This document shows, piece by piece, positions 1-8,760 of a DNA stretch of 28,103 nucleotides. Under the pieces are notes generated by a model. That model made no database searches and was not told where the DNA came from. It saw nothing but the letters and a program-made list of their open reading frames with translations. The translations under genes and the position numbers were made by a program. Positions within the stretch are counted from its first letter, which is position 1; every line of letters begins with the position of its first letter. Source of the stretch: JANXVV01 sp038230975 (lineage in GTDB: Bacteria > Planctomycetota > Phycisphaerae > Tepidisphaerales > Tepidisphaeraceae); contig JBBRMF010000040.1 in the NCBI GenBank assembly GCA_038230975.1, positions 1 to 28,103 of the forward strand. The letters are read 5' to 3'.

Positions 1-145
1 TTGGGGCCTCCTGAACCGCCCGCAACCGAGCTACCCCCTCAGACTGCCCGCAAAAACGCGCCAAAACCCTCCGCGACATGAATTCGACCCATCGGAGGCT
101 CTGTCCCAGCTATTTTTCCAGAGGTTTTGCAAGAGGCTCAGATGA
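1..145 (+). other. possible 3' tail of a gene cut by the window edge
   Basis: Two plus-strand frames are open from the first base. Frame 1 runs to a TGA at 79-81 and would encode a proline/alanine-rich tail ending in KPSAT. Frame 2 runs to a TGA at 143-145 and would end in QRFCKRLR. Either could be the end of a gene starting outside the window, and nothing in the residues identifies a family. Both could equally be chance, because the stretch is short and GC-rich. Confidence 0.2.
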
Positions 146-498
146 CAAATTGAAGAAAACCAAAATGACCGCGCCCGACCACAGTTTCAGGCAAACAACT
201 GGGACAAATGTCACCCCCTTCCCTGAAAATTGCGAAAGGGTGGATTTTGCAACACCTCCAAAAGTGTTGCATTTTGTTGCATTTTGTTGCATTGATCCTA
301 CCCACCGCAATTGAATCGGGCCAAGGGTCGTTCGCGCTGGGGTCCGTCGCTTTGTAACGTCTATGCAGCCTTTAACGGGTGATTTGCTCCTGCAATTTGA
401 TGTGGGCGGTAGCGCGGAGGCACTTTTCCAACAGGCGAGCTGGAATTTGTGGCATGGTATGCGGTACGCATTTTGTGTTTTACTCACAGAGCCAACCT
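146..498. other. intergenic stretch without a convincing gene
   Basis: No frame here shows a recognisable protein. Short open frames on both strands have no family signature and no ribosome-binding site. The stretch holds the hairpin and tandem decamers at 249-294 and the upstream region of the LEPR-XLL gene. No clear -35/-10 pair or Shine-Dalgarno sequence was found just before 499. Confidence 0.5.
249..294. repeat. hairpin followed by tandem GTTGCATTTT decamers
   Basis: GCAACAC at 249-255 is complementary to GTGTTGC at 264-270 across an 8-base loop. A further T-A pair (248/271) closes the stem at its base. The right arm is followed by a decamer ladder with GTTGC starting at 266, 276 and 286, separated by ATTTT. 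A stem followed by a T-rich stretch could act as a terminator for a gene entering from the left. The repeated GTTGC units could also be protein-binding sites. Function is not shown. Confidence 0.45.
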
Positions 499-1446
499 AT
501 GTCACATTGGATTGAATCACTTGAACCGCGACGACTTTTGTCGTCTACGCCGCATTTGGCACCGAGTGCGAGTCAGCTTGTGTTTGAACAAACGCAGGGT
601 TTTCTCACCGCAAGCCAAACGCTCACGCTGAAGAACACCGGATCGGGACGACTGACGATCAAATCCATTACGCTGGGTGGGGTGGATGCCGGTCAGTTTA
701 TCGTGAATGGGACTCGAACCCGGAAGTTGACTTTAGGTCGAGGCGCATCCGTTAAGGTATCGGTATCGTTCATGGCTTACGGGGTTGCCGTCAGCGGCGC
801 TGAGCTTCAGGTCAAATCCAACGATCCAATCGCTCCGGTCACGAAGATCCCCTTGCGCGGTTTAGGGGTCTCTGGGAAATTCGGTGAATCTGAGCCTTCA
901 CTGCAGCGCGTCCTGGATACTCTTCAAATCCCAGTCAATGTCGGAGATCGGAACCCGGCGACGGTCCTGTTAGATGGCTTAGGTGCGAGCGATGAAGTGC
1001 CGATGCAACTGCTCCAGAAAGCCGGTGCCGGACCCGTGACGATCACACCGTTGGCGGCGTTTACCTGGGATACTTCACCCGTTGCCACGCTTGGATGGTA
1101 TCTGCCTGGTGCGGCACCGGTTGGCAATGGTTTATTTTCCATCCCTGCCGGTGATTCTCAAACGCTATTGCCCAGGGCGCTCGGTACCACTCAATTTGAT
1201 CCGGGCAGTGCGCGTTTTGGTTTGTTTGGAAGCTGGCCGTACGAGAAGCACAACGCGACGTATACCCAGGATGCGTTGAACACGTGGGATCAAATTGACG
1301 CCGGGCAACACGCGGTTCGATTTTACCCGTACAAAACCTCGACCGGCCAAGTCGTTCCGAACAGCTATATTGTCGCGATGGAGCAGGGAACAAACAGCGA
1401 TTTCCAGGACGCGGTATTGCTGATTCAAAACGTAATGCCGGGTTGA
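499..1446 (+). CDS. LEPR-XLL protein with an ASH/choice-of-anchor D-like domain
   Basis: The 315-residue protein begins MSHWIESLEPRRLLSS. This carries the LEPR-XLL motif (residues 8-14) found at the N-terminus of many large extracellular or cell-surface proteins of Phycisphaerae and related planctomycetes; its role is unknown but it probably marks export. Residues ~25-125 look like an immunoglobulin-like ASH/choice-of-anchor D domain, with alternating hydrophobic strands, a 'TLKNTGSGRLTI' strand and a closing 'SNDP..PVTKIPLRG'. The C-terminal half ends in 'NSYIVAMEQGTNSDFQDAVLLIQNV', shortened here to its key pattern SYIVAMEQ...DFQDAV, resembling the last strands of other secreted beta-domain proteins. 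ATG 499 was chosen because the LEPR motif sits near the start in this family; the frame stays open to 379 but the extra 40 residues look unrelated. No ribosome-binding site is evident. Substrate and binding partner are unknown. The gene converges on the sulfotransferase gene 15 bp away. Confidence 0.75.
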   Translation: MSHWIESLEPRRLLSSTPHLAPSASQLVFEQTQGFLTASQTLTLKNTGSGRLTIKSITLGGVDAGQFIVNGTRTRKLTLGRGASVKVSVSFMAYGVAVSGAELQVKSNDPIAPVTKIPLRGLGVSGKFGESEPSLQRVLDTLQIPVNVGDRNPATVLLDGLGASDEVPMQLLQKAGAGPVTITPLAAFTWDTSPVATLGWYLPGAAPVGNGLFSIPAGDSQTLLPRALGTTQFDPGSARFGLFGSWPYEKHNATYTQDALNTWDQIDAGQHAVRFYPYKTSTGQVVPNSYIVAMEQGTNSDFQDAVLLIQNVMPG

Positions 1447-1461
1447 TCCGGATCATCATTT

Positions 1462-2973
1462 CTAAATCGAACCACCGGATAGTACCGCTTGCAGGGGGCC
1501 AAGGTACTTCTCATAGTGCCGCCATCGAGCGACGGAATTTCGATAGATAGGCTGTCGTACTTGCGATCGGCTGGCGGTGGCGACGGGCCGTTTATTCTCG
1601 TGGAATTTAAGGCAATTTTCGTCCCAAGGCAGCCCTGTAAAATCAATCAACCGGCGAGATTGTTCTTCGACATTTTCCACGATTTGTTCGTACTGCACAT
1701 CCAGAATGGACAGGTCGAGTGTTGATTTCCAGTGGGCCATCATGCGGTCGACCTGAGTCTGAAGGTGACCGTACGCGGTGAGCGAACCAAAACTGAAATC
1801 GGTGAAATCAGTCATGTAACAGGATAAGCACGTATCGCGCGGATCGCGACGGCAGTGGATCACCTTGGCCTTGGGAAACAGCACCGCGATCAACCCCAAA
1901 TGGATGAAGTTCAACGGCATCTTGTCAATGATTCGCAGGGCCTGCGGGCGGAGCGTCTGAAGTGGAGTGAGATATTCAGCGGCTAGTTCGTTGGCATCAT
2001 TTACGCTCAACTGATCCAGGCATTGCGTTAAGGTGCCTACGGTTCCCCCGGCGCGTTGAATGGCAGACGGCCAAAGTCGTTCAATCCAGGTTAGTTCCCC
2101 GGCACCGTGAATACTGGGATGCGACGCGAGAATCTGCTCAACCAGGGTTGTTCCAGAACGAGGCATGCCAACAACAAATACGGGCAACTGGCTAAAGTGC
2201 GTGGCACGATTCAGTTGCTCAAGTTTTTCGCGTGTGAAATAGTGAATCCAATGGTCAACCTGGCGGGTTGTCTCATCGGGAAAGTAGACCCCCGGGCGTA
2301 GCGTGTTGGCCAACGTGGCATGCTCGAACGCTTCGTCGTATTCGCCGGTCTGATCTAACAATTGGGCGGCGGCCAGATGCAGCGAAGCCTTGTCGCCGTT
2401 CGGAAGTGTGGAAGGGTTTTCGTGCAGCAGCCGATGGATATGCGCGAAGGCTTGAGGCTCACATTTTTTGCGCCGGGCAAGTCGACTGTAAATGACCGCC
2501 AGCGATGAAGAGTTGTCACCGGCCTGCAGAAGCGGATCAATTACGTTCCACGCTTCGTCGGTATTGCCCTCGGATTCCAGCAATGACGCCAGCGCGGCGG
2601 TAAAATCCGTATCCTCAGGATCTAACTCGACCGCGCGGCGGGCATGGGCCAGGGCTTCGGTTGTTTTGCCTAGTTTGACGAGAAAATGACCGAGTTCGGA
2701 ATGCGCGTCGGCATAGTCGGGTCTGAGCCGCAATGCTTCTTCGAATGAGAATTGCGCGGCTTCATCCTGGTTCAGACGGGCGCAGGCCAGACCCATTCGA
2801 AAATGGTGTTCCGGCACTTCCGGTTGCTGACGAGAAATGACGACGTAATAAAACAGCGCTTCCTGATATTGACCCTGGTTGAAGTGTGCATCGCCTGCGC
2901 GCGCCAGCCGATCGGGATCCGTCCCGGCAGTGGCGAGTATCTGATCGATAATTTGCTGGTCCCAGGTTGCCAC
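1462..2973 (-). CDS. TPR-repeat sulfotransferase
   Basis: The 503-residue product has an N-terminal tetratricopeptide array (about residues 15-235; e.g. 'AHFNQGQYQEALFYYVV' and 'LVKLGKTTEALAHARRAVEL') and a C-terminal sulfotransferase domain (about 262-480). The 5'-phosphosulfate loop for the donor PAPS is PVFVVGMPRSGTTLVEQIL at 264-282. The 3'-phosphate motif is VIHCRRDPRDTCLSCY at 371-386. The family transfers sulfate from PAPS to protein tyrosines or carbohydrates; the acceptor here is unknown. No signal peptide is seen. The start is uncertain. GTG at 2973, 23 nt after the purC stop, is preferred because the longer open frame runs inside purC with no family match. The Shine-Dalgarno is weak (GAG). 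The gene probably shares a transcript with purC, although the link to purine synthesis is not obvious. Confidence 0.85.
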   Translation of the reverse strand: MATWDQQIIDQILATAGTDPDRLARAGDAHFNQGQYQEALFYYVVISRQQPEVPEHHFRMGLACARLNQDEAAQFSFEEALRLRPDYADAHSELGHFLVKLGKTTEALAHARRAVELDPEDTDFTAALASLLESEGNTDEAWNVIDPLLQAGDNSSSLAVIYSRLARRKKCEPQAFAHIHRLLHENPSTLPNGDKASLHLAAAQLLDQTGEYDEAFEHATLANTLRPGVYFPDETTRQVDHWIHYFTREKLEQLNRATHFSQLPVFVVGMPRSGTTLVEQILASHPSIHGAGELTWIERLWPSAIQRAGGTVGTLTQCLDQLSVNDANELAAEYLTPLQTLRPQALRIIDKMPLNFIHLGLIAVLFPKAKVIHCRRDPRDTCLSCYMTDFTDFSFGSLTAYGHLQTQVDRMMAHWKSTLDLSILDVQYEQIVENVEEQSRRLIDFTGLPWDENCLKFHENKRPVATASRSQVRQPIYRNSVARWRHYEKYLGPLQAVLSGGSI

Positions 2974-2996
2974 GAATTCTCGGTGAGAAGAGAGGA

Positions 2997-3884
2997 TTAC
3001 AGTCGAAGGGTTTTGCCGGTCAGCATTTTGTAAGCGTCCAGATACCTTTGTTGCGTTCCCAGAACCACTTCCGTGGGAAGTTTGGGTGCCGGTGGCGTTT
3101 TGTTCCAGATCTGGCTGTCGAGGTAGTTCCGAACGTACTGTTTGTCGAAGCTGGATTGATCGCGCCCGGCGGCGTATTCGTCGGCAGGCCAAAAACGACT
3201 GGAATCTGGAGTGAACACTTCGTCAACGAGAATCAGATTGCCATTCGGGAGTTGACCGAACTCAAATTTGGTGTCGGCGATGATCACGCCGCGCGTTGCG
3301 GCATAGTCGGCAGCCTGCGTGTAGAGGCTCAACGTGCGCTCCCGAAGTTGTGAAGACACCGCGGGTCCAATACGCTCGACGGTTTGCTCATAACTGATGT
3401 TGATGTCATGTCCGCTTTCTTCCTTCGTGGCGGGCGTGAAAATCGGCGCGGGCAGCTTATCGCATTGACGAAGTCCGGGAGGAAGGGCAAGACCGCAAAC
3501 CGTCTGAGACTTTTGATATTCCTTCCAACCTGAGCCAGCCAGATAACCGCGTGCGACGCATTCGATCGGCACGACGGTTGCTTTTTTTACGAGCATCGAG
3601 CGGCCTTCGAGTTCAGGCGCGTACTTTCGCAGGGCAGCCGGATAATGGGCCACATCGGTCGCGATCAGATGGTTCTCGAATTGCCGGGCAAATTTTTCAA
3701 ACCAGAAAATGCTGAGTGCGGTCAGAATCTTGCCTTTACCGGGAATACCGTTAGGCATGATGCAATCGTAAGCGCTGATGCGATCCGTCGCGACGATCAG
3801 CAGATTGTCGCCCAGATCATAGACGTCGCGCACTTTACCCCGGCGAACGGGAAAAGGCAGGTTGCTCTGCAGAAGAGGAGGCAT
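2997..3884 (-). CDS. purC: phosphoribosylaminoimidazole-succinocarboxamide synthase (SAICAR synthetase)
   Basis: This cytoplasmic enzyme of de novo purine synthesis condenses CAIR with aspartate, using ATP, to give SAICAR. The 295-residue product shows the family start RRGKVRDVYDLGDNLLIVAT (residues ~13-32), then DRISAYDCIMPNGIPGKG, and later 'VVPIECVARGYLAGSGWKEY' and 'LILVDEVFTPDSSRFW', all hallmarks of SAICAR synthase. At ~295 residues it matches the longer Ade1-like form rather than the ~237-residue E. coli form. ATG 3884 puts the conserved RGKVRDVY block near the N-terminus as expected; upstream in-frame ATGs (3932, 3923, 3992) would add residues unlike the family. No clear Shine-Dalgarno precedes 3884. 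The gene is divergent from the PVC dehydrogenase gene, leaving a 109-bp shared promoter region, and is followed by the sulfotransferase gene. Confidence 0.95.
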   Translation of the reverse strand: MPPLLQSNLPFPVRRGKVRDVYDLGDNLLIVATDRISAYDCIMPNGIPGKGKILTALSIFWFEKFARQFENHLIATDVAHYPAALRKYAPELEGRSMLVKKATVVPIECVARGYLAGSGWKEYQKSQTVCGLALPPGLRQCDKLPAPIFTPATKEESGHDINISYEQTVERIGPAVSSQLRERTLSLYTQAADYAATRGVIIADTKFEFGQLPNGNLILVDEVFTPDSSRFWPADEYAAGRDQSSFDKQYVRNYLDSQIWNKTPPAPKLPTEVVLGTQQRYLDAYKMLTGKTLRL

Positions 3885-3993
3885 GGTGGAAAGGTAATGC
3901 GGGCAGCCACAAAATGGAAGCATCGAATTCATGGTCTCAACGGATCGAAGGCGTTCCGGTAAATATCCCGTCACACCTATGGAGAATTTCAAG

Positions 3994-6900
3994 ATGAAGC
4001 GATCGGTTACGAAGTGGATAGTCGGGTTAATGTGCTCAGTATCCGTGGCTTATGCCTCAGCAAAGGATTCCAAGCCAGCGCCGCAGACTCCGACGACCCA
4101 GGAATTACTGAGTGAAGTGAAGGTGCCGAAAGGCTTCAAGGTATCGATCTTTGCGCAACCACCTGAAGTGAATTACCCGACCTGCGTGACTGCCGCCGCG
4201 ACGGGCGAGGTGTTTATCGGGGTCGATCAAACTGGGTCGTTGGGGAAGCAGCCGAACGCAGGATGGGTGTTCAAATGTGTCGGCAGCACGGGTTCCGGCA
4301 AGGCGGACAAGATCACCAAGTTTGCCATGATGGATCATCCGCGCGGTTTGATCTATGACCAGAACAAGCTGTATGTGTTGCACCCGCCATTCCTGACGGT
4401 CTATTACGATGACCACGGGACGGGAGTAGCCAATCGATCTGAAGACTTGTTGACCGGAATCAGCACGGAGTCGCTCGTCACGCAGCGGGGTGCCGATCAC
4501 ACGACCAACGGTATACGCATGGGAATTGACGGGTGGATCTATATTGCAGTCGGGGATTTTGGATTTTTCAACTGTAAGGGGACCGATGGAAAGGTTCTTC
4601 AACAGCACGGTGGGGGTGTGGCGCGCGTGCGGCCGGATGGAACAGAGCTGGAGATGGTGTCCATCAACCAGCGAAACATCTACGGCGTGGGTATCGACCC
4701 GCTGCTCAACATTTTCACCCGTGACAACACCAACGACGGTGACGGATGGGATGAACGGTTTCATCACATTGTTCCGCTCTGCAATGTGGGCTATCCAACG
4801 CTATTCATGCACTTTCAAGAGGATCTTCTTCCGCGTTTGGATGATTACGGTGGTGGTTCACCCTGCGGCACGGTCTTTATCGATGAACCGGGTTTGCCCG
4901 ATGGGTTTGGATACGGCTTGTACTGTTGCGATTGGGGCCGCAGCAAAATCTATCGTCATCCGATGAGCCCGGACGGTGCGACGTTCAAGGTCAAGCAAGA
5001 AGAGTTCATGACCATTCCCCGGCCGACGGAAATGGAAATTGATGGACAAGGGCGGATGTATATCAGCAGCTGGCGCGGTGGAAGCTTTAGCTTCGATGGC
5101 GAGAACATCGGTTTTGTCGTGCAGGTCACGGCAGGTGAAAATCGCCCGCCAGTGCAGGATCCCGTCAAGGCTACAGACGAGCAACTCGTGCAGCAATTAG
5201 CTTCCAACAGTCATGTTTTACGACTGGCTGTGCAGCAGGAAATGTTGCGCCGAGGTGCAAAGCCGGTGCTGGTGAACGGTATCACAGTGATTGCGGCTTC
5301 CGACAAATCGTTACCCATTCGGGTCGCGGCGATCTTCACACTCAAGCAATTGGCCGGGCCGGCCTCGATACCCACGTTGGTGAAGCTCACTGAAGACGCG
5401 AAGGTGCGCGAATTCTCACTGCGAGCGCTGGCCGATCGCAAGTCACAGGTCGACGGCGTTCCAGTCGAGCCTTTCATCAATGGGCTAAATGATGCTGATC
5501 CGCGCGTGCGGCTTCACGCCATCAACGGATTAGTTCGTCTCAATAAGATCCAGGCGGCGGCTTCGATTCTTGCGCTCACCGATGATAAGGACCACGTTGT
5601 CGCCCACATCGCCACGCGCGGTCTGATCGTGATGCACGCGGAAGATGCCTGCCTGGCAGCACTGGAACATGCAGAATCTTCGACATTCAAAGGGGCGCTG
5701 AATGTACTGAAATGGTTTCATGAGCCCAAAATTGTCGACGCGGTCATGTCTCGATTGGCCAATGAAAACGATGCGACGATTCGGCAAAGTTTATTGACGG
5801 TGCTCTGCCGTCTGTATTTCACGGAAGCTGAATGGGATGGCACATGGTGGGGCACCCGGCCGACGAACAATGGGCCTTACTACAAATGGGTCAAGTGGTC
5901 GCAAAGTGAAAAGATCGGCAAATTACTGAACGATACGCTTGCCTCGGCTGATCCGGCGATGGCGAAGTTTCTGTTGATTGAATTCTCCCGGCATCATCTG
6001 GAGACACCGGAATCGATGAAGAGAATGGCGGCGATGGCGCAGAACGATCCTTCGTTCCGTGCTCAAGCGGTGGAGTTGCTGACGGGAACGAAGCAACTGG
6101 GAACTGAAGCCATCGCGCTGCTGGAATCCGTCGCGGTATCATCGAAAGACTCGACCGTTCTCCGAGGTAAAGCCGTCCGTACGTTAGCTTCCCATGGAAG
6201 CAAAGAGTCACTTGTCGCGACGGTGCGTGCGTTCGCGGCCATCGGGGGAGACAGTACCGGGGAGTTAAAGAATGCTCGAGAAAGTTTCGTTCGAGATGGC
6301 AGGCGTTCGTCGGAAATGGGTTACTTCGTTAAGCTAATCAATGCGGAAGACCCCGGGCAGCGTGAACTGGCTTATGGCGTCCTCACGGTTCTGGCCAACA
6401 GCAACACTGCCAAAGCCCCCGTGCGGGAAACAGCCATCAAAGCGGTGGAGCAAGGTTGGGGCAACCCCGTAACTGCCGCGAGTCTGTTACGCGCGATTGG
6501 GCAGACGCGGTTTAATGTTTACGCGGATCAAGTTCGCGCGCATTTGAACGATAACAATCCCGCAATACAGACCGCTGCCACTTACGCCGCTGTGGAGTTG
6601 AAGTTGATCAAAGGCGGAATTCCGAATGTTGCCGTTAAAACAATGGCGGACATTCCCTACGAAGAGGCACTGGCAACGGTGCTGAAGTTGAAAGGCGACG
6701 CAACAGTAGGTCAGGCAATGTTCCTGCGCCAAGGATGCGTTGCATGTCACACGGTAACCACAACTGATCCGCCGAAAGGTCCGTATCTTGGAGACATTGC
6801 GACGCGCTATCCTGCTCCGGAACTCATTGAATCCGTCCTGAAACCCAATGCGAAAATCGCTCAGGGTTTCCAAACCAACTGGTTCGAGTTGAAGAGCAAG

Positions 6901-7110
6901 GATCGGAAGGAAGGCTTCATCGTCCGCGAAGGCGGCGACGAAGTGGAGATCCGCGATATCACCGGCGCATCCTCCACCATCGCGCTGAAGGATGTTTTGA
7001 AACGAGGCAAATCGGAAACGTCGATCATGCCCGAAGGAATCGCGGGGAATATGACGCTTCAGGAGTTTGCATCGCTGCTGGCGTACTTGCAATCGATGAA
7101 GGGAAAGTAG
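3994..7110 (+). CDS. PVC-type dehydrogenase-like propeller with HEAT repeats and C-terminal c-type haem domain
   Basis: The 1038-residue exported protein has a signal peptide (residues 1-24: basic start, hydrophobic core, cleavage near ASA-KD). A beta-propeller of the planctomycete/verrucomicrobial 'putative membrane-bound dehydrogenase' family follows (about 35-390; 'PKGFKVSIFAQPPEVNYPT', 'HTTNGIRMGIDGWIYIAVGD'). Next come HEAT-like helical repeats (about 410-880) and the planctomycete-type haem-binding domain (about 895-1035) with CVACH at 915-919 and distal 'SIMPEG'. It probably oxidises an organic substrate in the periplasm and passes electrons to the covalent haem; the substrate is unknown. 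ATG 3994 is preferred over 3931 or 3979 because GGAG lies 9 nt before it and it gives a clean signal peptide. It is a paralogue of the 17532 gene. It stands alone, divergent from purC and converging on the GGDEF gene. Confidence 0.9.
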   Translation: MKRSVTKWIVGLMCSVSVAYASAKDSKPAPQTPTTQELLSEVKVPKGFKVSIFAQPPEVNYPTCVTAAATGEVFIGVDQTGSLGKQPNAGWVFKCVGSTGSGKADKITKFAMMDHPRGLIYDQNKLYVLHPPFLTVYYDDHGTGVANRSEDLLTGISTESLVTQRGADHTTNGIRMGIDGWIYIAVGDFGFFNCKGTDGKVLQQHGGGVARVRPDGTELEMVSINQRNIYGVGIDPLLNIFTRDNTNDGDGWDERFHHIVPLCNVGYPTLFMHFQEDLLPRLDDYGGGSPCGTVFIDEPGLPDGFGYGLYCCDWGRSKIYRHPMSPDGATFKVKQEEFMTIPRPTEMEIDGQGRMYISSWRGGSFSFDGENIGFVVQVTAGENRPPVQDPVKATDEQLVQQLASNSHVLRLAVQQEMLRRGAKPVLVNGITVIAASDKSLPIRVAAIFTLKQLAGPASIPTLVKLTEDAKVREFSLRALADRKSQVDGVPVEPFINGLNDADPRVRLHAINGLVRLNKIQAAASILALTDDKDHVVAHIATRGLIVMHAEDACLAALEHAESSTFKGALNVLKWFHEPKIVDAVMSRLANENDATIRQSLLTVLCRLYFTEAEWDGTWWGTRPTNNGPYYKWVKWSQSEKIGKLLNDTLASADPAMAKFLLIEFSRHHLETPESMKRMAAMAQNDPSFRAQAVELLTGTKQLGTEAIALLESVAVSSKDSTVLRGKAVRTLASHGSKESLVATVRAFAAIGGDSTGELKNARESFVRDGRRSSEMGYFVKLINAEDPGQRELAYGVLTVLANSNTAKAPVRETAIKAVEQGWGNPVTAASLLRAIGQTRFNVYADQVRAHLNDNNPAIQTAATYAAVELKLIKGGIPNVAVKTMADIPYEEALATVLKLKGDATVGQAMFLRQGCVACHTVTTTDPPKGPYLGDIATRYPAPELIESVLKPNAKIAQGFQTNWFELKSKDRKEGFIVREGGDEVEIRDITGASSTIALKDVLKRGKSETSIMPEGIAGNMTLQEFASLLAYLQSMKGK

Positions 7111-7134
7111 GTTTTCAAATCGGTTGCCTGGCGA

Positions 7135-8586
7135 TCACGCGGCCTTCGGTGGGGAGTAGATCTTTACGCAATTTCGGTTGGCGGCTTTAGCCTCATACAG
7201 CGCATGATCGGCGGCGGCGAGCAGATTTTCCAACGTGAGAATGTTGTTACCCGGCAAGCGTTCGGCGACGCCGATGCTGAGCGTGGGTTGCCCATCAAGT
7301 TGCGTGATGGCGTGCGTGAAGTCGACCGAAGCGAATGCCTGGCGCAGTTTTTCCACGACCTGGCTTGCCTGATCAACCGGCGTTTGCGGAAGGGCGATGA
7401 CAAACTCATCGCCACCGTATCGAAATGCCAGATCGGTTTTGCGCAGGGTGATTCGCACGCAGTCCGCAAAGCTTTTGAGCAGATGATCCCCGGCCGCGTG
7501 TCCGTGCTGATCGTTGACCTGTTTAAATTTGTCCAGATCGATCATCACCACGGATAGTGAATGACCGTGCCGTTCGGCCAGCGCCACTTCGCGCTGCATC
7601 AGACTTTCCATCGAGCGTCGATTGTAGAGGCCGGTCAACACATCGGTCATGCTTTGCTTTTCCGCCTCGGCCAACAGATGCAGGGAAATGAGCGAAGATA
7701 CGGCGGTGTTCACATACGTTTGCGCCAGATGGCGGCGGTCTTCAGTCCAATTCTCACCGATCGGCAGGAGCATGTGAACCACAACCTGCATATGCCGACC
7801 GACATTAAACGGGATGCAAAAAGCGGGGTGATTCGTCGGAAGCGACAGGCAGGCGTCGATTGAGCAGCGAACGGGCGAGCCATCCGGTCGGAATTGACGC
7901 GGCAGGTTTTGACGCAAACACGGGCACATCGCCCCGTTCATTTCCGTCACAGGATTTGAGGTATTAAGAACCGTGAGCGGCCGGATGGCTTGCACATGGA
8001 TCGGTGGAAGCAAATCGGCGTGATGCGAAAGAATGGCGATTCCGCTGAGCTTAAGTTCGGCTTCCAGGAATTGACTCAACGTTGCAAAAACCTGTTCGGT
8101 TTGACCGGCGCCTTGAATCGTCTGCGAAAAATCCAGCAGTCGATCGACGGTGTTGGTTCGCTCGGCGAGCACGCGCTGAGCTTGCTCGCGCACGACGCTC
8201 GCTTGCCGCAATTGCAGCACCATTTGATTGAACGCGTCCCGTAAGTGCGACCATTCGCGGCTCGGCATGCGAACGGGTTTTGTCGTATCGAGGCGGCCCT
8301 GTATTACTGCGGCGATCCCATCTCGCACATGCTGTAAGGGTTGAAGCAACAATCGTCGGACGGCAGCCATGATGATCCCGATGCCGACAACCGAGGTCAA
8401 ACAGAGCACGAGGGTCAGCTTAAAAGCAACAAAGCGGCTCTCGTCGATCGCTCCCGGCCCCTCATGGCGAGTGGCGACGACCCAACCCACCACAATCAGC
8501 GCGCCGCCGCTGGTGACCAGCAGGCAGAACGCAGTCAGGAAGATCAGTTGAGCCGACAACGACGATTTGGCAAAATAGCGTAGCAC
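7135..8586 (-). CDS. membrane HAMP-GAF-GGDEF diguanylate cyclase
   Basis: The enzyme makes cyclic di-GMP from two GTP. From the GTG at 8586 the 483-residue product has two membrane segments (about 11-35 and 57-77), a HAMP-like linker (about 76-130), a GAF-like sensor (about 150-300) and a GGDEF domain (about 312-480). The active site is the canonical RYGGDEF (GGDEF at 391-395). RKTD at 382-385 fits the RxxD inhibitory I-site, so product feedback is likely. The family start DVLTGLYNRR is intact at 315-324. The GAF region carries five cysteines (221, 223, 241, 246, 257), which may bind metal or haem or sense redox. GTG 8586 is preferred because GAGGG sits 6 nt upstream; a TTG at 8634 would add 16 residues. 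It converges on the PVC gene and diverges from the sigma-54 activator gene. Confidence 0.88.
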   Translation of the reverse strand: MLRYFAKSSLSAQLIFLTAFCLLVTSGGALIVVGWVVATRHEGPGAIDESRFVAFKLTLVLCLTSVVGIGIIMAAVRRLLLQPLQHVRDGIAAVIQGRLDTTKPVRMPSREWSHLRDAFNQMVLQLRQASVVREQAQRVLAERTNTVDRLLDFSQTIQGAGQTEQVFATLSQFLEAELKLSGIAILSHHADLLPPIHVQAIRPLTVLNTSNPVTEMNGAMCPCLRQNLPRQFRPDGSPVRCSIDACLSLPTNHPAFCIPFNVGRHMQVVVHMLLPIGENWTEDRRHLAQTYVNTAVSSLISLHLLAEAEKQSMTDVLTGLYNRRSMESLMQREVALAERHGHSLSVVMIDLDKFKQVNDQHGHAAGDHLLKSFADCVRITLRKTDLAFRYGGDEFVIALPQTPVDQASQVVEKLRQAFASVDFTHAITQLDGQPTLSIGVAERLPGNNILTLENLLAAADHALYEAKAANRNCVKIYSPPKAA

Positions 8587-8701
8587 GCGTAGCCCTCGGC
8601 AAAATGACGGCTGCTCTGACGGTGCGGGAATCAACTGCCGAACCGATCAAACTCAAAATAAATCGGTTGAATGGCGTGGCGACTGAACCAGTGATGACGG
8701 C

Positions 8702-8720
8702 TGTCGGGTTTAATCCGACA
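8702..8720. other. small hairpin in the divergent intergenic region
   Basis: TGTCGG (8702-8707) pairs perfectly with CCGACA (8715-8720) over a 7-base loop. It lies between the divergent GGDEF and sigma-54 activator genes, about 40 bp upstream of the likely -35 of the latter. It could be an operator or chance. Confidence 0.25.
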
Positions 8721-8760
8721 TGCACCAGACCTGCTTTGACCCCGTTTTTCCGCGAAAATA

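Noticed and set aside
265..295. Decamer repeats as a CRISPR array
   Set aside because: Units are 10 bp with no spacers and no cas genes nearby.
110..487. 125-residue minus-strand frame and a 78-residue plus-strand frame (78-314)
   Set aside because: No family features, no ribosome-binding site, and both run through the hairpin and decamer repeat.
2974..3192. N-terminal extension of the sulfotransferase frame into purC
   Set aside because: The added 73 residues are the alternative frame of purC and have no TPR or other pattern; a GTG at 2973 gives a sensible start.
6487..7092. 201-residue minus-strand frame opposite the PVC dehydrogenase (also 4105-4767)
   Set aside because: Both lie opposite well-supported coding sequence and encode unstructured Arg/His/Gln-rich products.
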